A stretch of DNA of 64,000 nt from Chitinophaga skermanii (GTDB taxonomy: Bacteria; Bacteroidota; Bacteroidia; Chitinophagales; Chitinophagaceae). Position 1 is the stretch's first letter; every line of letters starts with the position of its first letter. Of the stretch, positions 33,801 to 41,698 are shown piece by piece. The notes beneath the pieces were generated by a model. That model saw nothing but the letters and a program-made list of their open reading frames with translations. It made no database searches and was not told the origin of the DNA. The DNA is taken from positions 511,689 to 575,688 of the forward strand of contig NZ_QLLL01000004.1 of NCBI RefSeq assembly GCF_003259335.1, read 5' to 3'. Made by a program: the position numbers and the translations under genes.

Positions 33801-36800
33801 CGCAATTCTTATTTACGGCCGATAAAGCAAAGGTAACAGCTCCTTGGATTTTAAAGGGAAAATTGATCAAACAGGAAGCACTTGCTTTAGAGAAAATACT
33901 AGGTGCATTACAACATTTCGAACATACCCAATTGCCCAAGCTAGATAGTTTACCCAACATTGCTTTAACGGATTGGGAAACGACAATCATTCCCGAAGAA
34001 GGTTTTTTCCATATGAAAGGTGACATAAACACACCTTGGAAAATACAGCTAGGAAGCATGTCGTTGCAAATGTTAAGTGTAGGTGGTGAAATTACAGTTA
34101 AACGTTCACAAGAAGAAGAATTCTCCTATGCAGCCACTGTTACTGGGCGTTTAAAAATTCAATCGCTTCAAGCGCTGATGGGGGTTAGCTTAGGTAATGG
34201 CGATACGCCCATTATTTTTACCGGCCACTTAACTGCCGAAGAAGCAAAGGCAGTTACATTGCCAGCTTTAAGTAATGAATTTGTACCTACTGCTTGGGAG
34301 GTACAAACACCGGCCGGTATGACCGGTTTTCAGCTTAATACAGCCAGCGTTTACCTAAACCCTAGCGATAAAGTATTTTACCTCCATGGTAAGTTCTCTT
34401 TTGGTGATCAACCCGGCGATTTGGAAACACTCTTCTATGCTGAAGAGGTACCTGGGAAAACAGTAGAAGAGAAAGTAACGAATCAATTCATTTTTGCCGG
34501 CCAGCTAGGAGAACATTTTACCTTCGAGAAGCTATGGCCCGATGCTAAAGTGATAGATCAGTTCATTCAACTAAAATCGGTGTATACTTGGTTCAATTCG
34601 CATGATATTGCTGATGTAAATGCATTAAAAAAGAAATTCACCACCATCCCCGCAGCGCTACAACACAATATCCCTACCGATAAATTCCAAACAGCCGGCA
34701 TCGCCGCCGGTTGGCATGTGTACGGTGCTTTAGATTTCTCAACCGATTTGCTCAAAACCTATTTGCAACTCAGCAAGCTCAAAGATGCACCTCTTGTACA
34801 GGCGTATGGCGATATCACCAAAGACCCCGCAAAGCGCATATTCCGTGCGCAATTTGCGCCTTTCTCATTCTGGGATACCATCACATTCGGAAATAAAACC
34901 ACCGGTGAAATGCTGCAATTTGAATACAAAGCCGCAGATGGGGGTTCCTATTCAATAGCAGGTCCATTAGGTATAAAACTATTCCAGGAAAATTATCAAT
35001 TCGATGGAGCACTTACTATTAACACCAAAACAGCTACATTCAAAACAAGTATGCCGAGCACCAAGCCAATTGATGCGCCGTTTGGGTTAACGAAAGTTAA
35101 ACTCGCTTCCGCTGCTTTACAAGTGGATTATTCATTCGCAACAGTTGAAAAGAAGGAGGCAGATATAAATATCTCGCTATCTGCGGCTATTAAAGTTGGA
35201 GAAAATGCTACGTTCGATGTAATGCTGAAATGCCGACAGGTAAACCCCGTACTGCTGAAAATTAGTTTAAAAGGCCAATTCACGGTAGGACAATTATTCA
35301 ATTATTTCATCCAAACACCGCAATGGCCAACAACTGTATTCGATATTGGTTTAAAAGATGGTGCGCTTACATACTATAAGAAAGCAAATGATACCAATAA
35401 TAACATCGGGGAAAGTGGATTAGAGGATGGCTTGAACCTGCAAACGCAACTCATCCTATTCATTAAAAAAGAATATCTCCTCAATATCACCGCCCATATC
35501 AACGATAAAGGCTTGTTAGGTAGGGCTAGCTTACCGGAGAAAATAGATTTCGGCATTTTACAAATTGCAGGGGCAAAAGACAATGGTCGTGACCCTTATA
35601 AAGATGGTCCATCCTTATTCATCAATACCCAACAAGATAAGCCTACCATTGGCTTGGAAGCTGGTATTAATTTGTTTAATTATCCACTTGGGGTAGCTAC
35701 GGTGGAAGTGCAAAAAGATGGACATGGTCAACAAAAATTGCACGCCCAATTGCAAACAAAGCCGGTCGAACACTGGGGTAACTTCACGCTGGGATTTAGT
35801 TACAGCAAACAACAAGGTTTGGCCATCGATAAATGGCCGAATTGGAAGTTTACTGGTGCCAATGATGTATTCAACTTTATTAAAGTTATACAAGATATTA
35901 TGGCGTTGACGGGCTTTTGTGAATTTGCGGTCAACACAGCAACTAGCACATTAGTAAATACAAAGTTCGATGTATCCCCATCTGTAAGAGTGGGAGAGCA
36001 TGGATTGGAATTAGTATTGGCTGGGAAGTATATAATTTGCACAATAGGTGGTGCTGAAATTACAACATTAGACTTCCCCGCTGAATTTATTGTTCAACTT
36101 CCAAGCGATACACATTTCGACAGTGTGTACGATGCTTGCGTGAAAGTAATTGTAGATAGTGCAGCCCATTTTGTAGCAGAACTGTTTAAAGAGCCAGTAA
36201 AGCTGGGGATATTTGTCATGAGCGTTTTTGGTCCTATAATAGGTGGAGAGATTATTGCAAGGTTACTCTGTATGGGTTTAGGAAGCTTGATACTGCCCAC
36301 CTTCTTTACCATTAGTGATGGCGTAATTGTTATTTTGCCGGTAATATTAACACCAGGCCACCTACCGAAATTAAATCCCGGTGTTCGCATAGAGCCACCT
36401 GTATTCGATTATCATACATATGAAAACGGCAAATTGATCGTTACCTGGCATCCTGCTAGTTATGCGAATCAATACCCAGTCAATTTAAAGTTAGGTGACA
36501 ACAACAGCTTGCTACATGAAATCTTGCCTTTTAATAAACGCAATATAGAATACCAAGTAAACAGGGAAACTCTGCCTGCGGGCACCCTTACCTTCAGCGT
36601 AGCCTCTAAGTATGGCGATGTAATTAGCAAGCCGAATGAATTCACGATTCAAAAGTTGCCACCTGTTAAAGCGTTAAAGCTAGTGCATGTAGAAGCATCG
36701 GGTGAATGTATTATTACATGGAGTCATGATAATGTTGGTCAAACCGCGGATATTCAACTTTACAAAGGAACTTCCTTAGTAAAGGATTTGAAGTTGCAAA

Positions 36801-38488
36801 AAAGCCCGCTGGTTATTGCTATAAAAGATATGGAGAGTGGTGATTATAATGTATCGGCTGTAGCAAATGCAGCAGGAATGATAGAAAGTTCAACAGTAAA
36901 AACATCCTACGTTATCAGCAAACTATCCAAGCCAACTGAATTGCAAGCAAAGGGGATGGTAGATTCCATTGAATTTACTTGGAAAAACGTAAACGATAGC
37001 GACGAATATGAAATTCAAATTTGGGATGGCGAAAAGTCAATCCACCAAGCATCAACCTACAATAAACAATATGTTTATCCAATAAAAACAGGAGGCTCAT
37101 TTACAGCTACCGTTCGAAATGTAGGACAAAGAATAGGGGAGCCAAGTGCATGGACGGCCCATTCAAACATGGTCGCTTACCTGCCACCACCCAAAGTTAC
37201 ACGCTTTGATTTTGATAGCAATACGCATTCCCTAGTAACCACCTGGGAGCCTGTACCGGGGGCCGTTGAATATGAACTACAAATTGTGACCATAAATGAA
37301 AAAATGTTTATTGTGCATGCAATAGATATGGATGGTGGATCATTTGGATATCATTTGAATGTTGATGCATTGCCTTATGTACCATCATACCAAGTGAGGT
37401 TGCGCAGTAAAGGCACAGGAAATATCAATAGCAGCGTGTTCATCATCCACGAGCAAAGTGTAATGCGTTTAGCGAATATGCCTTTCTTTAATGGCATGGT
37501 GGCTGTAGATGGTAAGCATATCAACTTAGCCATGAGCCCCATAAACGATACTACTACCTATAGGATCGAATTAATTGAGCATAGCACCCCGCAGCCGAAA
37601 ATTATAGACAAACGAATCATAGAAAACAAGCCTCCCATTCAATTCCCGGCTGACTTGCTTGCATTAATAGAGGTGCCTTATACCTTTAAGTGTTACCCAG
37701 TTAAAGCGGGTTGGATTGATGGCGTGCCACATGAATCGGAAATTATTCGAAGAAAAGCAGCGCCAACGATCATGAAGGCAGCAGTGAATTTAAACACATT
37801 GTATGTTGAATTGGAGATGAATGCGCCACGTAACAGTTACCAAATGTTCCTTACAGGGCCAGAGAATACAACACATCTTTTCGTTGATCCGCCAGGAGAA
37901 TTATATATCGGGGCATTAAAAGCGGGTACTTATGATATACACGTGGTTATTACTTCAAGTACCTATAATATTGGTAGCGAATCGTCTAATACCGTAACAA
38001 TTGAACTCAACCCAATCCTATTAGACGACGAGGCGAGGTTCATTGCTACAAATAAAATTCATCCAGAAGCGGCATTTAAAAGGTTAAAAGCCACTTTCCC
38101 ATACGAGTCGTTCTTGAACATCATGACAGCCTTGCACCATGCTAAATATCCAATGGGTAATGCCCTATGGGGATTAATTGCTACCTATAAAAGCATCAAC
38201 CAGTTAACTGCTGCCGCCTACTTGGATATAGTGAATAAAGTGTATGAAGATGAAGTGGCCATTATAGTTGCCCGCTCAACATTTGATAAGGATGTGCCGG
38301 CAAATGTTGCAGCAGAAAAGTTAGTGGTGTATATGAATAATGTAACATCTCCCATCGTAATTATTACGGCACTGGTGGCGGCCGGCTACCCAGGTAAAGA
38401 TGCAGCAGCAGCATTGCGCGGTTTAAAAGGATTTATAAACGAACCTATCATCGATGATATCATCCAATGGTTAATTGCCGGTAGGTAA
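30845..38488 (+). CDS. Giant beta-rich protein with FN3-like modules and helical C-terminus
   Basis: The protein is 2547 residues from ATG 30845. A TTG at 30791 would add 18 residues and overlap the previous gene by 10 bp. There is no signal peptide. About the first 1770 residues are beta-rich and repetitive in layout (runs such as FTGHLTAEEAKAVTLPAL, FQLDxA, WKIQLGSMSLQML); DUF6603-type giants come to mind, without certainty. A hydrophobic stretch follows (about 1775-1840). Fibronectin-III-like modules follow to about 2390 (KLIVTWHPASYANQYPV; SIEFTWKNVNDSDEYEIQI; LVTTWEPVPGAVEYELQI). The last 150 residues are helical with Ala-rich repeats. It ends the MBL operon. The function is unknown. Confidence 0.8.
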   Translation: MFLVALEDTLKKRKTAEDQLQFLAADLGESAAKEFLSITNLVAIDFSLASIELIEQKLLVVKGQVTLWGLYHHPFILEINEQACFTCYAANLPPLWHLYDAFPISEEDKKKLQIQYTPHCLLFTNTVQSRQQPAGNWLKGINVLGEANLTYALKNLQLLYNNHTSISLQSLIKPVDKLFDIQFFTGVNTATTIVLPNWQLKIGTGTPGIVTSQLQNGPLQLPVHIDIPPFNDPLDELALRLQERIALKDAYVKDEDLAPRTVYESLGVRELHLTNGVVERKGATLVLTGTAGLFELSLPSKHTWTFSLSSDNKLEYALAIELPNKWDATTLFPLTKFTFFEELLWKQLLYNTVENSIQVGEPYRVEKGWSVHVQINKDEGLNELQVLNEQFTAFNMIGRMKPANIGRFELEFTRTFSKDLTASLTGIVPFTMKAPLTLQLGIDNASIRAYIEGNVDMQPLPSFTGQLQLPLAGTNLEVYTLKSKHEIAQKNIVSSFLQLSKDAANDFVPASLLNAAALTMKEFQVDFTKELRSNTHTTALLVPSKEAGTFEWSPYPSSPIKLNGFNWTYKRGFNLLEAGAPLEYVMGATFSGKMAIGNTHDLDVSLDMPFEGDWEFVLTDPSKQPTLTDLAMLLWNSTTAKQDEIMKSLPSNLIDTKATAPGIKLAAVKVGFNPTLQQGGPYLSYGSVEISQTAPWKPLGTDALKLDGWKAIIKVDVKNGNAVSGKIEGQVVIANQGPLQIHMPIPAQQDGWTMQLIEGQQISFPGMGHFLQLLHGQDLQLPQKFHAFGAFDITKLYVKVDPTKPSVNEFLLAFQSKTNWVFIEDLLDVKVNNASIEMKRINDVCHFYGTIKGEINFGEATVNMIVQKHGEQPWYTSFWLSEAIELPGLESLAKWMFPDQSLQYVVPSFMPFKKGIELNKLGMVLSSDKGLLQSISFGVRNLDSWDILSGYLSLQAVDVSMDIAKEKDVFGIHEAHIKALWDIAGTQFLFTADKAKVTAPWILKGKLIKQEALALEKILGALQHFEHTQLPKLDSLPNIALTDWETTIIPEEGFFHMKGDINTPWKIQLGSMSLQMLSVGGEITVKRSQEEEFSYAATVTGRLKIQSLQALMGVSLGNGDTPIIFTGHLTAEEAKAVTLPALSNEFVPTAWEVQTPAGMTGFQLNTASVYLNPSDKVFYLHGKFSFGDQPGDLETLFYAEEVPGKTVEEKVTNQFIFAGQLGEHFTFEKLWPDAKVIDQFIQLKSVYTWFNSHDIADVNALKKKFTTIPAALQHNIPTDKFQTAGIAAGWHVYGALDFSTDLLKTYLQLSKLKDAPLVQAYGDITKDPAKRIFRAQFAPFSFWDTITFGNKTTGEMLQFEYKAADGGSYSIAGPLGIKLFQENYQFDGALTINTKTATFKTSMPSTKPIDAPFGLTKVKLASAALQVDYSFATVEKKEADINISLSAAIKVGENATFDVMLKCRQVNPVLLKISLKGQFTVGQLFNYFIQTPQWPTTVFDIGLKDGALTYYKKANDTNNNIGESGLEDGLNLQTQLILFIKKEYLLNITAHINDKGLLGRASLPEKIDFGILQIAGAKDNGRDPYKDGPSLFINTQQDKPTIGLEAGINLFNYPLGVATVEVQKDGHGQQKLHAQLQTKPVEHWGNFTLGFSYSKQQGLAIDKWPNWKFTGANDVFNFIKVIQDIMALTGFCEFAVNTATSTLVNTKFDVSPSVRVGEHGLELVLAGKYIICTIGGAEITTLDFPAEFIVQLPSDTHFDSVYDACVKVIVDSAAHFVAELFKEPVKLGIFVMSVFGPIIGGEIIARLLCMGLGSLILPTFFTISDGVIVILPVILTPGHLPKLNPGVRIEPPVFDYHTYENGKLIVTWHPASYANQYPVNLKLGDNNSLLHEILPFNKRNIEYQVNRETLPAGTLTFSVASKYGDVISKPNEFTIQKLPPVKALKLVHVEASGECIITWSHDNVGQTADIQLYKGTSLVKDLKLQKSPLVIAIKDMESGDYNVSAVANAAGMIESSTVKTSYVISKLSKPTELQAKGMVDSIEFTWKNVNDSDEYEIQIWDGEKSIHQASTYNKQYVYPIKTGGSFTATVRNVGQRIGEPSAWTAHSNMVAYLPPPKVTRFDFDSNTHSLVTTWEPVPGAVEYELQIVTINEKMFIVHAIDMDGGSFGYHLNVDALPYVPSYQVRLRSKGTGNINSSVFIIHEQSVMRLANMPFFNGMVAVDGKHINLAMSPINDTTTYRIELIEHSTPQPKIIDKRIIENKPPIQFPADLLALIEVPYTFKCYPVKAGWIDGVPHESEIIRRKAAPTIMKAAVNLNTLYVELEMNAPRNSYQMFLTGPENTTHLFVDPPGELYIGALKAGTYDIHVVITSSTYNIGSESSNTVTIELNPILLDDEARFIATNKIHPEAAFKRLKATFPYESFLNIMTALHHAKYPMGNALWGLIATYKSINQLTAAAYLDIVNKVYEDEVAIIVARSTFDKDVPANVAAEKLVVYMNNVTSPIVIITALVAAGYPGKDAAAALRGLKGFINEPIIDDIIQWLIAGR

Positions 38489-38511
38489 TAATACTTTACT
38501 GAAGAAAAGAG

Positions 38512-38549
38512 CGCCTTGATAGCATAAAGTTGTCAAGGCGTTTTCTTTT
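38512..38549 (+). terminator. Intrinsic terminator of the MBL/giant-protein operon
   Basis: An 8-bp stem (CGCCTTGA at 38512-38519 with TCAAGGCG at 38533-38540) is followed by TTTTCTTTT. It lies 23 bases after the giant gene's stop. Confidence 0.85.
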
Positions 38550-38610
38550 ATACCTATCTTATGTCTCCCCGGATATTTTACTTACCTTAAAGTCTAAACA
38601 CCCAACTATC

Positions 38611-39477
38611 ATGGCGATGATCCTCGTAACCGGCGCTACGGGCCAATTAGGCTCTGCTACGATCGAATACTTACTACAAAAAACCAACCCGCAAAATATC
38701 GTCGCCTTCGTAAGAGACGCACAAAAAGCCAATCACCTAGCTTCTAAAGGCGTAACGCTCTGCATCGGCAATTACAACGATCCCGGCAGCGTTTCCCAAG
38801 CCATGCAAGGCATCGACATCCTGCTATTAATATCCGGCCTAGAACCCAATCGCCTTCAACAACATCAACAAGTAATTGATGCTGCTGTACAAGCAGGTGT
38901 TCAACATGTATTGTATACAGGAGTAGCCATGACCGACACAGCCGCCTCCGCTATCCGCAAAATGATGGACGACCATACCAACACAGAAGCCTATATCTTA
39001 GCGAAAGGCATCTCGTACACCTTCTTACGAAATTCATTGTACGCCGATGGTTTACCCGGTTTCACAGGAGAAAAAGCTCCCACTACAGGTATTCATTTCC
39101 CCGCAGGTGATGGCAAAGTGCCGTATGTATGGAAGAAAGATTTGGCAGAAGCAACCGCTCATATCCTTACCTCGGCAGGCCACGAAAACAAAATATATAA
39201 GCTAACAGGCGGCCCTTCCTATTCTTTCCACGACATAGCCGCCATGTTCACCGCTATAACCGGCACGCCAACTATCTATAGCAACCCATCTGCATCCCAA
39301 TACGCAGAAACGTTGCAACAATACAATGTACCCGCTATGTTTATAAAAATCCTAGGCGGCTTCGCTGAAGACATTAAAAACAATTTATACGACATCCCAT
39401 CAAACGACCTCGAGCAACTACTCGGCAGGCCACCGCTTGCCTTAGCAAATGCCATCAAAGAAATCTACAAACTGTAA
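38611..39477 (+). CDS. NmrA/QorB-like NAD(P)-binding SDR protein
   Basis: The protein is 288 residues from ATG 38611; an upstream in-frame extension overlaps the terminator of the previous operon. The Rossmann motif VTGATGQLGSATIEYLL opens it. VLYTGVAMTD and YTFLRNSLYADG are typical of the NmrA-like/quinone oxidoreductase 2 (QorB, YtfG) branch, which binds NADPH and may reduce quinones or act as a redox sensor. No catalytic YxxxK is seen, as usual in this branch. It is probably monocistronic. Confidence 0.88.
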   Translation: MAMILVTGATGQLGSATIEYLLQKTNPQNIVAFVRDAQKANHLASKGVTLCIGNYNDPGSVSQAMQGIDILLLISGLEPNRLQQHQQVIDAAVQAGVQHVLYTGVAMTDTAASAIRKMMDDHTNTEAYILAKGISYTFLRNSLYADGLPGFTGEKAPTTGIHFPAGDGKVPYVWKKDLAEATAHILTSAGHENKIYKLTGGPSYSFHDIAAMFTAITGTPTIYSNPSASQYAETLQQYNVPAMFIKILGGFAEDIKNNLYDIPSNDLEQLLGRPPLALANAIKEIYKL

Positions 39478-39557
39478 AAAAGGTATAATTCCCAGTAATT
39501 CGTATTCACCATTCACCACGTTTTCTTCTTATCATTGTGTTCTCCAAAAGTAACACC

Positions 39558-39953
39558 ATGATGAAAAGAATACCATCGCTATTCGCCATATTGCCACTCT
39601 GTTTGGCCGCTTGCACTGCAAAGCCTACAAAGGATGCTCCGCCTCCACAGAAAGTACGCTTGGCAAAAATCATTGTCGATAGTACCCAACTCGATGCCTA
39701 TAAATCGTTCCTGCAAGAAGAAATTGAAGCCTCGATCAACAAAGAACCCGGTGTAATTACTTTATATGCAGTATTCGAGAAAGAACAACCCACGCATCTA
39801 ACCATCTTGGAAATCTACGCCACGGAGGCCGACTACCAAGCGCATGTGAAAACGCCTCATTTCCTCAAGTACAAGAACGGCACACAAAACATGGTGCAAC
39901 ACCTCGAGTTGGTAGAAGTAGATCCGCTGGTACCTGGGTTAATAAAGAAATAA
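39558..39953 (+). CDS. ABM-domain (quinol monooxygenase-like) lipoprotein
   Basis: The 131-residue protein, from ATG 39558, has a lipoprotein signal (lipobox LCLAAC) and one antibiotic-biosynthesis-monooxygenase domain. The domain reads RLAKIIVDSTQLDAYKSFLQ, then EASINKEPGVITLYAVFEKE, THLTILEIYATEADYQAH and TPHFLKYK, all standard for YgiN-type dimeric alpha-beta barrel proteins. Envelope-anchored members are common in Bacteroidota; their substrates are unknown. It is separated by 80 bp from the NmrA-like gene. Confidence 0.88.
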   Translation: MMKRIPSLFAILPLCLAACTAKPTKDAPPPQKVRLAKIIVDSTQLDAYKSFLQEEIEASINKEPGVITLYAVFEKEQPTHLTILEIYATEADYQAHVKTPHFLKYKNGTQNMVQHLELVEVDPLVPGLIKK

Positions 39954-39991
39954 ATTATTCGCCTAACGCTTCGGTGATGGCTGGCTGTGAA

Positions 39992-40099
39992 TTATAACTC
40001 TACGTAATCAATGTAGCTACAGCCGCCGGTAAACAAGGTGTATACTTCCAAGTTATCAGCGATGTAACTTCCATCATTAAGTTCGACTATTAATACAAA
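39992..40099 (-). pseudogene. Possible gene remnant (35-residue coding-like tail)
   Basis: A minus-strand frame open from 40099 to TAA 39992 reads FVLIVELNDGSYIADNLEVY and TLFTGGCSYIDYVEL. It has no start codon and is bounded upstream by TAG. Its alternation and composition look like true protein sequence, but it matches no family I know. It may be the tail of a lost gene or chance. Confidence 0.2.
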
Positions 40100-40131
40100 C
40101 TATATAGCTGGGCATAAAAAATTTAAACAAA

Positions 40132-40169
40132 ACAAAAAAAGGCGAACCTGGGATGGTTCGCCTTTTTTT
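40132..40169. terminator. Bidirectional terminator after the ABM lipoprotein gene
   Basis: An 8-9-bp stem (GGCGAACC at 40141-40148 with GGTTCGCC at 40155-40162) is flanked by seven A before and seven T after. It can work on both strands and stands in the gap between convergent genes. Confidence 0.85.
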
Positions 40170-40201
40170 GCAAATTGTTCACCCAACATTTCGAACATTT
40201 C

Positions 40202-40263
40202 TTCACCCTTCACCGACCCTTCACCGACACTTCACCGACTCTTCACCGACATTTCACCGACAA
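40202..40263. repeat. 11-bp-period tandem array (TTCACCGAC family)
   Basis: Five consecutive 11-base units TTCACCGAC+2 start at 40209, 40220, 40231, 40242 and 40253. The nine-base core is identical in all, and the last two bases differ (CC, AC, TC, AT, AA). A shortened unit precedes (40202-40208). Two related units may occur at about 40298-40320 (GTCGACAT, TCCGACAT). There is no coding sense. Confidence 0.85.
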
Positions 40264-40395
40264 CCCCCCAGTGTTTATAAGGCTTTAGTAAGCCTTTTGT
40301 CGACATTTCTCCGACATGCACCTTGTAAAACCAGGGGTTAGCCAGCACATTGTCGATAAAAACCTTGCAAAAAGTCATTAACGGCAGGAGTGTGA

Positions 40396-40516
40396 CCCGG
40401 CAAAAACCGGCATTTTCCGGCACATTCCGGCAGAAACCGGCACTTTCCGGCATAAAGCGGCATAAACCGGCATAAAGTGGCATAAACCGGTTAAAAGCGG
40501 CACTTTCCGGCACGGC
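40396..40516. repeat. 10-bp-period tandem array (CCGGCA family)
   Basis: About twelve consecutive 10-base units have the core CCGGCA (variants GCGGCA, GTGGCA, CCGGTT) and a variable AT-rich four-base tail (AAAA, TTTT, CATT, GAAA, CTTT, TAAA). The core returns every 10 bases from 40397 to about 40512. A frame crosses it on the minus strand, but the period is not a multiple of three, the product is low complexity, and there is no gene context. Confidence 0.85.
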
Positions 40517-40612
40517 ATTTTTTTACACGGCAGGCACGCTGTACCTTCGAAGTGTAATTACAAGTACACCGTAACGGTTAGCTCTTTGATAGTTTGTTTT
40601 CCCGCCTATTTC

Positions 40613-41551
40613 CTATTGAAACTGGATCAAATGGTAGCGATAGTAGTACTGCCCACTGATGGAGAATGACCTTGGATAAGGAACTTTGAACGAAGTATCT
40701 GTAACAGTATGTGATTTGGGTAGTTGAATGCTGTTGTAAGATTGAAACGAAGCACCATAGCCTTTCCACGGGTTGGCAAGCGTTACACCCCAAACGCGCT
40801 TGTTCAGCAAAGTTTGCTCCCCACCTTGCCGTGCTACATCTCCCGAGAATTGGTGATACGATACCTCCACCAAGCTCAATGCCGTATAAGGTGCACCATG
40901 ATAGCTGATGATAGCGCCGCCTGTATAATTCCGGTTCTTCTTATCCCCCAAATCCGCTTGTGCAAACCCCAAACCGCGATCATTGTAATACGACGCCTGT
41001 ACCCTGTCTACATGCGCATTTACAAACCCAACACGCTGGTTGCCCTTAGCAGTATTCAAAAATGTAATTATAAAGTTCGTACCCAGGGAAAAAGAATAGC
41101 GATATGGGTTCTGTAAGGCAGGGTATACAAAGTTGGAGAAGTAGTACAAAGGAATATCCCGGTGCGCTAACACTGGCTGCTTATTTGCCCGCATGTAATT
41201 CTGCCCACCAAACGTAGCCGTACCTGCTATGATGATATCTAAATCGAAATTTTGAAACGGGTTACGCTGCGTGCTTTTACTACCCAGCCCGCCATTGTAC
41301 AATTGCACTTCAATATTCACCGACGGGTAAATCCAATCATGCAGAAATTCGCCACCTACACCCGCATTCGCAGAAAATCGTAAAATAGGGATGGGGTGCT
41401 GCTTAGATGAAGGAAATTCCAATACCGCCCTGCACGATAATCCAAATTGCCGACCAATAGCATTCGTGCCATAATCGGTACGTGCTTGCCCGTATGAAGG
41501 AAAAGTAAAATAAATACCGGCAATAAGGCATAACAATAAGCGTGTAGGCAT
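40613..41551 (-). CDS. Hypothetical outer-membrane or secreted protein
   Basis: The 312-residue protein, from ATG 41551, has a signal peptide (MPTRLLLCLIAGIYFTFPSYGQ). The mature part alternates aromatic and polar residues (FSANAGVGGEFLHDWIYPSV; YRYSFSLGTNFIITFL; YTALSLVEVSYHQFSG) and ends in an aromatic strand YYYRYHLIQFQ, as in beta-barrel outer-membrane proteins. No family is assigned. It is a lone gene with its stop close to the 10-bp repeat array. Confidence 0.75.
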   Translation of the reverse strand: MPTRLLLCLIAGIYFTFPSYGQARTDYGTNAIGRQFGLSCRAVLEFPSSKQHPIPILRFSANAGVGGEFLHDWIYPSVNIEVQLYNGGLGSKSTQRNPFQNFDLDIIIAGTATFGGQNYMRANKQPVLAHRDIPLYYFSNFVYPALQNPYRYSFSLGTNFIITFLNTAKGNQRVGFVNAHVDRVQASYYNDRGLGFAQADLGDKKNRNYTGGAIISYHGAPYTALSLVEVSYHQFSGDVARQGGEQTLLNKRVWGVTLANPWKGYGASFQSYNSIQLPKSHTVTDTSFKVPYPRSFSISGQYYYRYHLIQFQ

Positions 41552-41641
41552 GCGATATGGAAATAAGCCAGGATGTAACATTCAACACAGGTGGTTCACG
41601 ATCTGCACTATCTTAAAAATAAGCAAGTAAAAGCATCCTAC

Positions 41642-41675
41642 AAAAATGAATCCCGGCCGTATATACAACCGGGAT
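41642..41675 (-). terminator. Terminator-like hairpin after the DUF6345/lipoprotein pair
   Basis: A 7-bp stem (41650-41656 with 41669-41675) is followed on the minus strand by a short interrupted T-run (41642-41646 as A on the plus strand). It is moderate in strength. Confidence 0.45.
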
Positions 41676-41698
41676 CTCTTGTACAATAAAAATAGTGG

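Noticed and set aside
40232..40513. A 93-residue minus-strand open frame across the repeat arrays, rich in Met/Pro/Ala/Gly/Phe/Cys/Arg.
   Set aside because: Its apparent protein repeat is the by-product of a 10-bp DNA repeat read in one frame. The period is not a multiple of three, and there is no gene context.
40202..40516. A CRISPR array.
   Set aside because: The units are 10-11 bp with 2-4 variable bases; there are no 25-40 bp repeats, no spacers and no cas genes.
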